Assembly (NCBI GenBank): GCA_017551865.1
Contig: JAFZKB010000029.1
Coordinates: 1 to 64,000, forward strand
Reading direction: 5' to 3'
Source of the DNA: Clostridiales bacterium
Lineage (GTDB): Bacteria; Bacillota; Clostridia; Saccharofermentanales; Saccharofermentanaceae
DNA: 64,000 nt
Position numbers and translations under genes: made by a program. This document shows positions 16,588 to 25,357 of this stretch, piece after piece (positions within the stretch are counted from its first letter, which is position 1; every line of letters begins with the position of its first letter). The notes under the pieces were generated by a model, which was not told the DNA's origin, did not search any database, and worked only from the letters and a program-made list of their open reading frames with translations.

Positions 16588-17477
16588 CCCATTATCCTCC
16601 GGGCAAAAAAATCCTGCAGCCCCTTAGGGAGCTCCTCTATATTTCCTTCGAAGAAAGCCCCGGTATAAGGCGTTTCTTCTCTGGTGATCTCGCCGATAGC
16701 TACCTTTTTGTTATCCCCATGGTAGTCGCTTCCTGCGGTGGCGAGAAGGTCGAGCTGAGAAGATAGTTCTAAGATTTCCCGGCTGTTTTCTGCGGAAAAG
16801 CGGGAGTGGAAGGCCTCAAGGCCCATAAGTCCCAGATCTTTTAAGTGGCGGACACGCGCCGCAAGATCGGCGCTTGCGATCCACTCGGTGGAAGTCCCGT
16901 AGAAGGGGTGCGCCAGCACGGGGATGCCGCCGGAAAGAAGTATCCCGTCGATCGCATCCTTCGGGTGCGTGTAACGGTCTTTATTCGGGATCTTGTTAAG
17001 GAAATTCTCGAAGGCATCCTTCTTGTCCCGGGCGTGCCCTGCCTTTACGAGAAGCGCAGCCAAGTGGGGCTTCCCGGGATTCTTAAAGGAAAACAGCGCA
17101 TCGAGTTCTTCCTTCGGGAAAGTGATATCGAAATTGTCCTTTAGAAACAGAAGTCTTTCGTGAAGGAGGGTGATACGGACATCGTGACCGGCCTTTACGA
17201 CCTTTCGGATCGCTTCGTGCTCCGGATCAAAGCCGTATCCCAGGATGTGGTATTTTCCGACCTCATCTTTACAGGAGAACTCGACACCGGTAAGGAACTT
17301 GGGGTCGTCTTCTTTAAGAGCAGAGAGGATCTCCTGATTGCCTTCGATCGCATCGTGATCGGAAAGAGAAAAATAAAGAAGCCCGGCCTCCCGAACTTTT
17401 TGGAGCAGTTCAAGTGGGGAATCCGTTCCGTCGGATACCGTCGAATGCATGTGTAGATCGATCCTGCTCAATCTCAT
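16584..17477 (-). CDS. PHP-domain phosphoesterase (TrpH/YciV-like)
   Basis: A 297-residue cytoplasmic phosphoesterase of the PHP superfamily. Metal-binding motifs are complete: DLHMHSTVSDG (about 7-17), SLSDHDAIEG (about 37-46), GVEFSC (about 63-68), a helical insert, PVLAHPFY (about 190-197) and GSDYHGDNK (about 253-261). Related enzymes (TrpH/YciV, RNase AM) are 3'-5'-phosphoesterases or 5'-3' exonucleases on nucleotides and short RNA; which reaction applies here is not clear. It is the first gene of a two-gene minus-strand operon with the EEP-family protein. Confidence 0.9.
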   Translation of the reverse strand: MRLSRIDLHMHSTVSDGTDSPLELLQKVREAGLLYFSLSDHDAIEGNQEILSALKEDDPKFLTGVEFSCKDEVGKYHILGYGFDPEHEAIRKVVKAGHDVRITLLHERLLFLKDNFDITFPKEELDALFSFKNPGKPHLAALLVKAGHARDKKDAFENFLNKIPNKDRYTHPKDAIDGILLSGGIPVLAHPFYGTSTEWIASADLAARVRHLKDLGLMGLEAFHSRFSAENSREILELSSQLDLLATAGSDYHGDNKKVAIGEITREETPYTGAFFEGNIEELPKGLQDFFARRIMG

Positions 17478-17630
17478 GGGGGGCTCCTTTCCTTTTTTCT
17501 TTCTGCTCTATTTTATCACAGAAGACGAGATAGACCGCATGAGGACGGTCATCCGGAAGGGAAGGATCTTCTTTCGGAAATGGTATAATGGAGAAGGCAG
17601 AATCGATCCGAAAAGAAAAGGAGAGAAACG

Positions 17631-18119
17631 ATGAAAAGGACAAAAGCGGGAAGTCTTGGAATATGTGCGCTGATCGTATCTACGGCGCTGGTCTTTTCCG
17701 GCTGCCCGAAAAGCGAAGGTAAAGGAGATCCCGACATGGCACGCTTTAAAGATGCGCTGGAAGAGTTTTCGGATGTGATGGATATATCGGCCCCGATTAC
17801 GACCGAGCCGGCACCGGACGATAAAACGAGGATCTCGCTGAGCTTTGAGTCCTTTGATGGCGGCGGACACGAATATGAGGTGAAGATCGCCGATCCGGAT
17901 ATCGTCGAGTGGACGTCCTACCGCGCGTACAATGACCCGAACCACGAGGAGATGAACGGTTCGTCTTACGATTATGTGGTCGTCCTGACGCCCAAGGCTC
18001 CGGGGATAACGGAGCTCATGGTCCACGGTACATCGCCGATCATTGAAGAAGTGACCTACCTTTATACGATCGAAGTGTCTGAGGATCTGAGCATGACAGT
18101 GACCGAGGTCACCGAGTAA
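17631..18119 (+). CDS. Small lipoprotein, unknown
   Basis: A 162-residue predicted lipoprotein (lipobox FSGC, Cys-25) with a short acidic linker and a beta-rich domain of about 105 residues. I do not recognise the domain; it ends in strands such as YTIEVSEDLSMTVTEV, in the manner of small immunoglobulin-like surface domains. A -10 box TGGTATAAT lies at 17581-17589, and the start follows GGAGAGAAACG. The gene is divergent from the PHP/EEP operon and followed by a membrane-protein gene. Confidence 0.7.
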   Translation: MKRTKAGSLGICALIVSTALVFSGCPKSEGKGDPDMARFKDALEEFSDVMDISAPITTEPAPDDKTRISLSFESFDGGGHEYEVKIADPDIVEWTSYRAYNDPNHEEMNGSSYDYVVVLTPKAPGITELMVHGTSPIIEEVTYLYTIEVSEDLSMTVTEVTE

Positions 18120-18191
18120 AACGCGGTATTTATTCACTGAGTAAGACCGCGCACTTAGTATTTGAAAGAATCATCTTTTGGGGAGGAAAAT

Positions 18192-18923
18192 ATGGGCTCG
18201 AGCAGAATCGTCCACATTCTCATCGCGACCGGTACGACCGTTTTATGCCTTCTGGCGATTGCGGTCGCGATCTATGCCGGAGCGCACATCTTAAAAGATA
18301 CGAGCAGCTCCATCGATAAAGAAAGAGAGAAGATCGAAGCTGAATATACGGAGCTCCATGAAAATAATATCGATGAAGAGACAGGCAAGAAGATCCTGAC
18401 GAAGAACTTCCTGATGAAGGAATATAAGTCTTTTTATGCCGGGAGAAAAGGCGGAGCGAAGGCCTTTAAGGCCATTTTCATCCTCTTTTTCATCCTGTTC
18501 ATCGCCATCGGCGTCATCAGTAGTGTCTCCGAAGTGATCCGGTCGATCATGAAGGGAAAATCGATGAAGCTCCGGAGCATTACCTCCGTCGGCGTTTTGG
18601 TCGCCGTCCTGATCAGCGGCATGGTCATCTTCAATAAAGTTGGCAGTATGGCCATGATCCCGAAGCCGGAAGAGGTGGAGCTCAAGGTATATGCGATCAC
18701 TGTCAACGGCAAGTACGAGGATACGACGAGGGATTCTGACGGGGATGAGCACACGACCTACTATATCAAGCTTCCGAGCGGCAATCACAAGGTGACAAGT
18801 TCGATCTATGATGCTGTGGATGAAAACGGCGGTTACTACTATCTCGTCCAGTACGAAGGAAACGGTAAAGTCGGTGATCTTGCGATCTATTCCGAGAAGG
18901 AATATGTGAGGGAAGGATCCTGA
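18192..18923 (+). CDS. Membrane protein with three helices and a C-terminal extracytoplasmic domain
   Basis: A 243-residue protein. A first transmembrane helix (about 7-30) is followed by a charged, probably coiled segment to about 75, two more helices (about 85-110 and 125-145), and a soluble C-terminal domain of about 90 residues rich in Tyr, Asp and Ser. No enzymatic motif is visible. ATG at 18192 is chosen because GGGGAGG precedes it by 6 nt; an upstream in-frame TTG lies before the site. Function unknown. Confidence 0.7.
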   Translation: MGSSRIVHILIATGTTVLCLLAIAVAIYAGAHILKDTSSSIDKEREKIEAEYTELHENNIDEETGKKILTKNFLMKEYKSFYAGRKGGAKAFKAIFILFFILFIAIGVISSVSEVIRSIMKGKSMKLRSITSVGVLVAVLISGMVIFNKVGSMAMIPKPEEVELKVYAITVNGKYEDTTRDSDGDEHTTYYIKLPSGNHKVTSSIYDAVDENGGYYYLVQYEGNGKVGDLAIYSEKEYVREGS

Positions 18924-19011
18924 AAGCGGAGCTTTTCCATTCTTGATTTGCAAGACCTGAAAAGGTAACATTTATTCTATAGACAGAATCTATCAGACAG
19001 GAGATATCACT

Positions 19012-19413
19012 ATGGGAAATATTGAGAGAGCCGAGAAGTTTTTAAAGGAGGCCGGTACTTACTATCTGGCGACCGTTGAGGGTGACCAGCCGAGAGTACG
19101 TCCTTTCGGAACGGCCAATATCTTCGAGGGCAAGCTTTATATCCAGACCGGTAAGATCAAGCCGACATCCAAGCAGCTCCACATCAATCCGAAGGCGGAG
19201 ATCTGTGCTTTCATGAACGGTGAATGGCTCCGTATCGCATGCGAACTGATCGCGGACGATCGAAGAGAACCGAAGACCGCGATGCTCGACGCATATCCGC
19301 AGTTGCGCGGCATGTACAACGAAGACGACGGAAATACCGAGGTCTTCTATATCCAGAACGCGACGGCAACTTATTCTTCTTTCACCAAAGCTCCGGAAGT
19401 AGAGACATTCTGA
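19012..19413 (+). CDS. Pyridoxamine 5'-phosphate oxidase-family flavoprotein
   Basis: A 133-residue split-barrel protein of the PNPOx-like family (general stress protein 26-like). The typical features are TYYLATVEGDQPRVRPFG near the N-terminus, the turn GKLYIQTGK, and CAFMNGEWLRIACEL in the middle. Such small proteins bind FMN or F420-like cofactors and often reduce small molecules; the substrate is unknown. The RBS CAGGAGATATC lies before the ATG. It is followed 3 nt later by the alpha-amylase-family gene. Confidence 0.88.
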   Translation: MGNIERAEKFLKEAGTYYLATVEGDQPRVRPFGTANIFEGKLYIQTGKIKPTSKQLHINPKAEICAFMNGEWLRIACELIADDRREPKTAMLDAYPQLRGMYNEDDGNTEVFYIQNATATYSSFTKAPEVETF

Positions 19414-19416
19414 TCC

Positions 19417-20865
19417 ATGTGGTTTGAAGAATCCGTTTTTTACCAGATATACCCTCTGGGTCTTCTTGGCGCGCCTTTTGAGAATGCGCCGGCCGAGTAT
19501 AACGATCAGGGGGTATGCCTTTCCTGTGCGAAAAGATCCGTTCCCGCGTCTTCAGAGGAGCCTTCTTCTTCGGGGAAGGACACCGCTTCGGCGAAGTCTT
19601 CTTCTCCGATCTTAAAGGTGATCGAATGGATCCCGCATCTTTCGAAACTGGGCGTGAGTGCCGTCTATTTCTCGCCCGTTTTCGAATCCGATACCCATGG
19701 CTATAACACCCGAGACTACGGCCTCATCGACCGCCGTCTCGGCACCAATGAAGATTTTAAGTATGTTGTCGAAAAACTCCACGAAGCGGGCATCCGCGTC
19801 GTCCTCGACGGCGTCTTTAACCACGTCGGAAGAGGCTTTTGGGCCTTCCACGACGTTCTTGAGAAGAAGTGGGATTCTCCCTATAAGGACTGGTTCCACA
19901 TCTCTTTTGACGGGAACTCGAACTATAACGACGGGTTCTGGTACGAAGGCTGGGAAGGATGCTTCGATCTGGTTAAACTCAATCTTAGAAATCCCGCCGT
20001 CGTCGACCATATCCTCGACAAGATCCGCTACTGGGTCGAGTATTTCGGTATCGACGGGCTTCGCCTTGACGTGGCCTACTGCCTCGATCGGGACTTCCTT
20101 AAGCGCCTTCGAAGCTTCACGGATACGCTCAAACCGGAGTTTCTTCTGCTCGGCGAACTTCTGCATGGAGACTATAAGATGTGGGTCAATCCCGAGATGT
20201 GTCATTCGTGCACGAACTATGCCTGCTACAAGGGCCTTTTCAGCAGCTTCAACAGCATGAATATGTTCGAGGTGATCCATACGCTGATCCAGCAGTTCGG
20301 TCCCGAGAACTGGAGCTGGTTTAGGGGACTTCACCTGATGAGCTTTGTCGATAACCACGATGTCACGAGGATCGCGTCGAATCTAAATAATCCCGCGCAT
20401 CTTCCGCTGATCTATACGCTTTCTTTCGGCATGCCCGGATTCCCGTGCGTGTACTACGGATCCGAATGGGGAGCTTTGGGAAGAAAAGAAGACGGCGACC
20501 CGTCACTTCGCCCGTGCTTTGGAAAACCTGAATGGAATGACCTGACGACACATATCGCAAAGCTTGCCGAAATAAAGAAGAAAAGCCCCGCATTAAACTA
20601 CGGATCTTTTCGAAGCGTAGTGCTTACGAACCAGCAGTGCATCTTCGAGCGGAAGTTCGAAGGCGAAAGCCGGGAAGGCTGCCGCGAAGGCGTTACCTAC
20701 GAGCGCATCCTCGTGGCCATCAACGCAGGTGACTACGAATATACCGCGCATTTTGATGCCGGCTGCGGCCAGGCCGTCGACCTTCTTACCGGGAAGGTCC
20801 ACGACTTCGGCGGAGGCTCGCTCCTGCCGCCTTATTCCTGCGCGATCTGGAAAATGGAGAACTGA
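19417..20865 (+). CDS. Alpha-amylase family (GH13) glucosidase
   Basis: A 482-residue cytoplasmic GH13 enzyme without a signal peptide. The barrel motifs are visible in order: DGVFNHVGR (region I), GLRLDVAYCLD with the nucleophile Asp (region II), LLGELLHG with the acid/base Glu (region III) and FVDNHDVTR with the third Asp (region IV). The size and intracellular location fit a maltodextrin glucosidase or cyclomaltodextrinase-like enzyme. An unusual low-complexity Ser/Pro/Ala-rich insertion (about residues 45-65) sits between the first strand and the barrel. It starts 3 nt after the preceding flavoprotein and is followed 3 nt later by a zinc-ribbon protein. Confidence 0.9.
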   Translation: MWFEESVFYQIYPLGLLGAPFENAPAEYNDQGVCLSCAKRSVPASSEEPSSSGKDTASAKSSSPILKVIEWIPHLSKLGVSAVYFSPVFESDTHGYNTRDYGLIDRRLGTNEDFKYVVEKLHEAGIRVVLDGVFNHVGRGFWAFHDVLEKKWDSPYKDWFHISFDGNSNYNDGFWYEGWEGCFDLVKLNLRNPAVVDHILDKIRYWVEYFGIDGLRLDVAYCLDRDFLKRLRSFTDTLKPEFLLLGELLHGDYKMWVNPEMCHSCTNYACYKGLFSSFNSMNMFEVIHTLIQQFGPENWSWFRGLHLMSFVDNHDVTRIASNLNNPAHLPLIYTLSFGMPGFPCVYYGSEWGALGRKEDGDPSLRPCFGKPEWNDLTTHIAKLAEIKKKSPALNYGSFRSVVLTNQQCIFERKFEGESREGCREGVTYERILVAINAGDYEYTAHFDAGCGQAVDLLTGKVHDFGGGSLLPPYSCAIWKMEN

Positions 20866-20868
20866 CTT

Positions 20869-21102
20869 ATGGGGAACTATAACTATAGTAAAATCGGCCG
20901 GATCAGCTTCTCGGCGTCGTCTTCGGGGATGATGGGCATGCCGGCAAACGGATTCATGGGCATGGCTATGACAACTCAGCCCGGCGGGGATACGGCTTCT
21001 GCTAATGTGCCTGATGACACGGATGCTTCCATGTGGACCTGCGCATGCGGAAACAGAAACGAAGGTAAGTTCTGCAGCAACTGCGGCTGTAAGCGCCCGT
21101 AA
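20869..21102 (+). CDS. Small protein with C-terminal zinc ribbon
   Basis: A 77-residue protein: a Gly/Met/Ser-rich flexible N-terminal two thirds, and a compact C-terminal zinc ribbon, WTCACGNRNEGKFCSNCGCK, with the CxC-x8-CxxC pattern of double-zinc-ribbon proteins. It begins 3 nt after the GH13 gene. No role is evident beyond metal-stabilised protein or nucleic-acid binding. Confidence 0.75.
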   Translation: MGNYNYSKIGRISFSASSSGMMGMPANGFMGMAMTTQPGGDTASANVPDDTDASMWTCACGNRNEGKFCSNCGCKRP

Positions 21103-21205
21103 GAAATGCCTGGAAGACTCTTCAAAAACCATCTGAGAAAAACTATAATGGATATGTTCTTCGAATATCGGAGGGCATATCTTTTTTGTAAATGAGGTGA
21201 ATTAA

Positions 21206-21751
21206 ATGGCAAACCCGAATCCGTACTCCGGTACACAGACAGAGAAGAATCTTGAAGCAGCTTTTGCAGGTGAATCCCAGGCAAGAAACAAGTATACATA
21301 TTTTGCATCCGTGGCGAAAAAAGAAGGCTACGAGCAGATGGCGGCGATTTTCCTGAAGACCGCTGAGAATGAAAAAGAACACGCGAAAATGTGGTTTAAG
21401 GAACTCAAGGGCATCGGCGACACGAAGGCGAACCTCGCTGCAGCAGCGGATGGAGAGAACTATGAGTGGACCGACATGTACGAAGGCTTTGCCAAGACCG
21501 CGGAAGAAGAAGGATTTTCCGATCTGGCCAAGAAGTTCCGTCTTGTGGCCGCGATCGAAAAGCACCACGAGGAGCGCTATCGTGCACTTCTTAACAACAT
21601 CGAGACCGCTCAGGTATTTGAAAAGAGCGAGGTCAAGGTGTGGGAGTGCAGAAACTGCGGTCACATCGTAGTAGGCACTAAGGCACCGGACGTTTGCCCG
21701 ACATGCAACCATCCGCAGTCCTATTTTGAGATCAACGCAGAGAACTACTGA
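21206..21751 (+). CDS. rbr: Rubrerythrin
   Basis: A 181-residue rubrerythrin, the non-haem iron peroxidase that protects strict anaerobes from hydrogen peroxide. The N-terminal ferritin-like domain carries two ExxH/E-type di-iron motifs ([27 protein letters not shown]), and the C-terminal rubredoxin-like domain has two CxxC knuckles (CRNCGH and CPTCNH) for a FeS4 site. A TATAAT box at 21144-21149 and the site GAGGTG precede it. Electron donors are probably NADH-dependent rubredoxin reductases elsewhere; the adjacent flavin reductase-like gene may belong to the same defence. Confidence 0.95.
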   Translation: MANPNPYSGTQTEKNLEAAFAGESQARNKYTYFASVAKKEGYEQMAAIFLKTAENEKEHAKMWFKELKGIGDTKANLAAAADGENYEWTDMYEGFAKTAEEEGFSDLAKKFRLVAAIEKHHEERYRALLNNIETAQVFEKSEVKVWECRNCGHIVVGTKAPDVCPTCNHPQSYFEINAENY

Positions 21752-21783
21752 TCAGAAGGATCACGTAGATTCCGGAGGAAATT

Positions 21784-22260
21784 ATGAACTTTACGACAGA
21801 TATTTTCGAGACATACGATAAGCAGTGGGCGCTTCTGACCGCAGGGGATATGGAGAAGTTCAACACCATGACGATCTCCTGGGGCGGACTTGGCACCATC
21901 TGGGGAAAGCCGGTGGCGACCGTCTATGTCCGCTCGTCGCGCTATACCCATGAATTCATGGATGGTAGCGACTACTTCACCGTGAGCTTTTATCCGGAGG
22001 AGATGAAGAAGACCCTAGGCGTTCTGGGCAGTAAGTCCGGCCGCGAGATCGATAAGATGCATGTACCGGGCATGACCGCAGAAAAAGCCGGCGATTCCGT
22101 TTCTTTTTCTGAAGCGGAAGTAACGCTCGTCTGTAGAAAGCTTTTTATGCAGCAGCTCGATCCGAAGAACATGCTTCCGGAAATCGCCGAACAGTTCTAT
22201 TCAAAGGACGCGCCACACGATATGTATATCGGTGAGGTCGTAGAAATCATCCGGAAATAA
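21784..22260 (+). CDS. Flavin reductase-like (flavoredoxin family) protein
   Basis: A 158-residue FMN-binding split-barrel protein of the flavin-reductase/flavoredoxin type. The segment MEKFNTMTISWGGLGTIWGK and then PVATVYVRSSRYTHEFM is the characteristic flavin-binding region, and VSFYPEEMKKTLGVLGSKSG follows. It probably transfers electrons between flavins or to small oxidants in the cytoplasm. It lies 32 nt after rubrerythrin, with its own site GGAGGAAATT, and is followed by a terminator. Confidence 0.88.
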   Translation: MNFTTDIFETYDKQWALLTAGDMEKFNTMTISWGGLGTIWGKPVATVYVRSSRYTHEFMDGSDYFTVSFYPEEMKKTLGVLGSKSGREIDKMHVPGMTAEKAGDSVSFSEAEVTLVCRKLFMQQLDPKNMLPEIAEQFYSKDAPHDMYIGEVVEIIRK

Positions 22261-22283
22261 CGTCGGAAAAAGTGTAAGCACAG

Positions 22284-22316
22284 GCGGCAGGACCGATACC
22301 GGGTCTGCCGCTTTTT
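22284..22316 (+). terminator. Intrinsic terminator
   Basis: GCGGCAGGACC pairs with GGTCTGCCGC (one bulged G), followed by TTTTT. It closes the rubrerythrin/flavin reductase unit. Confidence 0.85.
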
Positions 22317-22385
22317 GTAACAAAAGAACTGATGAAATCGTCTGATAAGTAAAGTCCGAGATAAACGGAGGCAGGGGAAAAACTT

Positions 22386-22649
22386 ATGACAACGATTACA
22401 GAGTATAAGGGAAAATATATCAAGGCAGTTATCACCGTGATCGTGATTACGGTAGTATGCCTCATATTCTTTTTCTTAATAAAGAACGAACTTGTCCGCT
22501 GCTACCTGAAGCCTACCTATAAGGAAGCTGACTGGACAGGCATCCAACTCGAACCAAAGATAGAGGATGAGATCGGTGTTGCAATTGAAAATGCGACGCC
22601 GACTCCAGTCCCGGAAGACCGGGTCGAGTGGGGTGGAGAAAAGGCATAA
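22386..22649 (+). CDS. Single-pass membrane protein, unknown
   Basis: An 87-residue protein with one strongly hydrophobic helix (about 14-34) and a short acidic, Pro-containing tail (TPTPVPEDRVEW) probably outside the cell. The site GGAGGCAGGGG precedes the start. No family recognised; single-gene unit. Confidence 0.6.
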   Translation: MTTITEYKGKYIKAVITVIVITVVCLIFFFLIKNELVRCYLKPTYKEADWTGIQLEPKIEDEIGVAIENATPTPVPEDRVEWGGEKA

Positions 22650-22757
22650 GTTCTGCTCCGGATCCTGCACAGGATTCGTCTTGTAATCCTCGAAAAGCAC
22701 TGTAATACAGGCGTTTGCGGTTTTGTAAAACTAAATCGAACCCTTCGAACCCTTCTA

Positions 22758-22788
22758 ATGCTGTCCGATTAATTGGACAGCATTTTTT
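22758..22788 (+). terminator. Intrinsic terminator
   Basis: AATGCTGTCC and GGACAGCATT form a perfect 10-bp stem around an 8-nt AT-rich loop that can extend the pairing, followed by TTTTT. Confidence 0.85.
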
Positions 22789-22861
22789 GTACCATGTAGT
22801 CACGATGAAGAAAAAACAGCTGAAAAGGCTTCAGCGAAAAGGAAGAGAGAGGGTTAAGTTT

Positions 22862-23263
22862 ATGTGGAGTGTGATGATTTTCTTAGCGGGAATGTTTTTT
22901 CTTAAGATGGCATTTCGGGATATGAATAAAAAAGAGGCGGGAAGATGCAGACAGAGAAGAAATTGTGCCAGGAGCGCCGCTGCTTCTCGCGCAAGAAGAG
23001 AGGCAGCTAATCGTGTAAGAAGTTATGAGGCCTGTCGTGCACAGAACCGGGCTGCACAGCTTTCCAGAAGACAGGATCCATACGGATCGAAGAATGCGGG
23101 CATGCGTCGCGGAAATGCTTCTACACCTGCTCGCGCATATGCTCTTTCTGCTGCGCCTCGTAGAAGTGTTCCTGCAACAGCTACGAGAAGAAGTCCCGCT
23201 CCACGGGATCCGAACTATGAATATGCCGTTCCACGCGCGACCCGTTCGGTGATACCGGCATGA
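22862..23263 (+). CDS. Possible membrane-anchored Arg/Ala-rich protein
   Basis: A 133-codon frame starting at ATG 22862 after GGAAGAGAGAGGG. The first 15 residues (WSVMIFLAGMFFLKMAF) are hydrophobic, and the rest is extremely rich in Arg, Ala and Ser with no recognisable domain. An alternative ATG at 22805 lacks a ribosome binding site and lies just after the terminator. Low complexity makes chance coding possible, but the start signal, the terminator before it and the one after it support a real small gene. Confidence 0.4.
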   Translation: MWSVMIFLAGMFFLKMAFRDMNKKEAGRCRQRRNCARSAAASRARREAANRVRSYEACRAQNRAAQLSRRQDPYGSKNAGMRRGNASTPARAYALSAAPRRSVPATATRRSPAPRDPNYEYAVPRATRSVIPA

Positions 23264-23383
23264 AGAATGAATGAGAGTTTCATGGAAGATCGTATTCTCC
23301 AGTAAGTTGTTTGTTCCATATAACCTTCTTTGAGTGTGGAAGGGGCCGTCTCGCAAGGCGGCCTCCTATTACAACGAAAGAGG

Positions 23384-23414
23384 GTGCCTCATTATTCTGA
23401 GACACCCCGTTTTT
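23384..23414 (+). terminator. Intrinsic terminator
   Basis: GGGTGCCTCA pairs with TGAGACACCC (one bulge) around an ATTATTC-type loop, followed by GTTTTTT on the plus strand. It separates the Arg-rich frame from the convergent esterase gene. Confidence 0.7.
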
Positions 23415-23439
23415 TGCTCTTTCTATTTAAGATCCGGTC

Positions 23440-24369
23440 TTATCGCCTGGCATTTTCGATCGTAAGATCGATGGTCTTGATGCCTTCCGGCCAGGTCGGA
23501 TGTGCGATGGCATATACATGATGCATCGGGCGGTTTTCTTCCGTGGTGACGGCACAGTAGTATTCGACCGGAATACCGATATCCTGAAGCTTCTTTCTGA
23601 GTTCTTCGTTCTGCGGAAGCATCATATCCTGATCGCCTGTGGTGAGTACTGTCGGAGGGCAGCCGAGTTTTTTCGCCGCTTCGCCGAGATCGTAAATGTA
23701 GGATGGCATCTTCTTGTCCGGATCGAAATAGCAGCCTGCGAATTTCTTCGGGTCTTCTTTGTGATCGCCGCAGATCGGGCTTGTGCTCTTGCAGGTCGCC
23801 TGGTAGGGGAACTCGATCCCGCATTCTTTTCTTCCTTCTTCGGAATTAAGAAGGATCGCCGTGATGAGGCAGTGATAGCCGCCGGCCGAATCGCCGGTCG
23901 TATGGAATGTCTTATAGCCCTTTTCACAGAGAAAACCGATCGCATAGAAGATATCCTGAAGCTGTCCCTGAAGATCAGTCCTCGGGAAGAGTCTGTAGTT
24001 GATGTTCGCCACAGTGATCCCCGACTTGAGCGCCAGGTGCATGCCGAACTCCTTATCGAGTTCTTTGCATCCATATACGAATGCGCCGCCGTGGATGAGC
24101 AGGAAGATCTCATCGCTTTTAGCTCCCTCCGGTATATATAGATCGAGGATACGGTCGGAATTACAGAACTTCTGGCCTTCTTCGGCCGCATCTTTTCCCA
24201 ACGGTTCGGGAAGCGGTTTTCCTTCGGCGTACGGGATATTCTCCTGAACCGTAAGTCCTTCCGGGAAGACGGTCGCTTCCATGCGCGGGGTATCTGACTG
24301 GATACAGTTTTTGATGAAGAATTTCCGGTTTTCGTCGAGTACTTTTGCAAAGATTCCAAACTTGAACAT
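23440..24369 (-). CDS. Alpha/beta-hydrolase (esterase/lipase, HSL-like)
   Basis: A 309-residue cytoplasmic hydrolase of the hormone-sensitive-lipase-like group. The oxyanion-hole motif HGGAFVYG (about 93-100), the nucleophile elbow GDSAGGYH (about 158-165), an acidic residue in TTGDQDMM and a histidine in HHVYAIAHP near the C-terminus make a full catalytic set. Short acyl esters are the usual substrates. The start at 24369 follows GGAGGTCC. It is a single gene on the minus strand, followed on the left by a terminator region. Confidence 0.88.
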   Translation of the reverse strand: MFKFGIFAKVLDENRKFFIKNCIQSDTPRMEATVFPEGLTVQENIPYAEGKPLPEPLGKDAAEEGQKFCNSDRILDLYIPEGAKSDEIFLLIHGGAFVYGCKELDKEFGMHLALKSGITVANINYRLFPRTDLQGQLQDIFYAIGFLCEKGYKTFHTTGDSAGGYHCLITAILLNSEEGRKECGIEFPYQATCKSTSPICGDHKEDPKKFAGCYFDPDKKMPSYIYDLGEAAKKLGCPPTVLTTGDQDMMLPQNEELRKKLQDIGIPVEYYCAVTTEENRPMHHVYAIAHPTWPEGIKTIDLTIENARR

Positions 24370-24469
24370 GTTTCGGACCTCCGTATATTAAGCTGATTCC
24401 AACTTAACATACAGGGAGGTTTTTTTCAAACGGAAGGGGAGAGGAAGACGGCCTTTCGGACCCGAAGGA

Positions 24470-25357
24470 TCACTCGAGCGGGGCAAGGTTCTCTTCACCT
24501 TCTACGAGCCAGGAGAAGCGGTATCCGTGAGAAGGATCGCCGGTAAATTCCGAAAGTTCCTTTCCGGTCAGATAGCCTTCGACGGTAAATCCGTTATAAA
24601 TATGGTAATCATCCCATTCGTCGGAAGGAGAGTTCGGAACACGCGTCAGATAGATGCCGGCAGATTCCAGACGGTGCATCTCTTCTTCGATCTCTTCGCG
24701 GATCTCCTTGTCGAAAAGCTCGATGATGCGCTCTTCGGAAAGATCCTCGGAAGACTCATGAGTGGCGACATATTCATCGACACAGCGGAAGTGGCATACC
24801 ATGATCCTCACGGCGAAATACTTCTCCTGATTCTCCGGTTTTTCTATCTCTTCCTTGAGCGCAACAGGTAGCAGGACATCTCCGGGCAATGCACCTTCCA
24901 TTTCATTGGGGACAAGAGAAGCATTCTTATCCGGCGCGAAAAGAACTCTTCCCGGTGCCTGGGTGAATTCTGTGATGCCGGAGGAATCCCACGTGGATTC
25001 TGTCGGAAGTATAGAGGTCTCGGTCTCTGTCGGCATTGTGGTGATGTCGGCCCCGGTCATACCTGTGCTGACTTCGACCCCGGTCGGACGTGTGGAGCCG
25101 GCAGGTTCGTTTTCCAATCCGCCGGCCTTCCATAAAGCGAATCCGATGACGGCGATCGTAGCCGCGGCAATTCCGATCCCGATACCGGTCCATATTCTTT
25201 TGAAAACGACTTTCCGTGTAACATTGTTACGGACAGGTTTTATGCTGGTATCAGGGCGTTCGGAGAGATCAGAAGATCCTTCGGGAAGCACTTCTGCCTT
25301 TGCGATCAGATCGTCATCTACCAGTTCCATGATGTCGAGAAGATCTTTGCCGTTCAT
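24470..25357 (-). CDS. Anti-sigma-like membrane protein
   Basis: A 295-residue single-pass protein: a cytoplasmic N-terminus of about 55 residues, a transmembrane helix (about 57-77), a Thr/Ser/Pro-rich linker and an extracytoplasmic domain of about 160 residues rich in Glu. The start overlaps the end of the sigma-factor gene by 4 nt. That position and topology are typical of anti-sigma factors that release an ECF sigma factor upon an external signal. No zinc-type HxxxCxxC motif is visible, so the anti-sigma role rests on context. Confidence 0.65.
   Translation of the reverse strand: MNGKDLLDIMELVDDDLIAKAEVLPEGSSDLSERPDTSIKPVRNNVTRKVVFKRIWTGIGIGIAAATIAVIGFALWKAGGLENEPAGSTRPTGVEVSTGMTGADITTMPTETETSILPTESTWDSSGITEFTQAPGRVLFAPDKNASLVPNEMEGALPGDVLLPVALKEEIEKPENQEKYFAVRIMVCHFRCVDEYVATHESSEDLSEERIIELFDKEIREEIEEEMHRLESAGIYLTRVPNSPSDEWDDYHIYNGFTVEGYLTGKELSEFTGDPSHGYRFSWLVEGEENLAPLE

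Noticed and set aside
15433..16668. Long plus-strand reading frame of 411 codons
   Set aside because: It is the antisense of the EEP-family phosphatase, which has complete catalytic motifs. Codon bias keeps the opposite strand open.
21144..21187. GATATG/CATATC hairpin with T-run before rubrerythrin as an attenuator
   Set aside because: The hairpin begins at or before the expected transcription start of the TATAAT at 21144, so it is more likely a terminator for upstream transcription.
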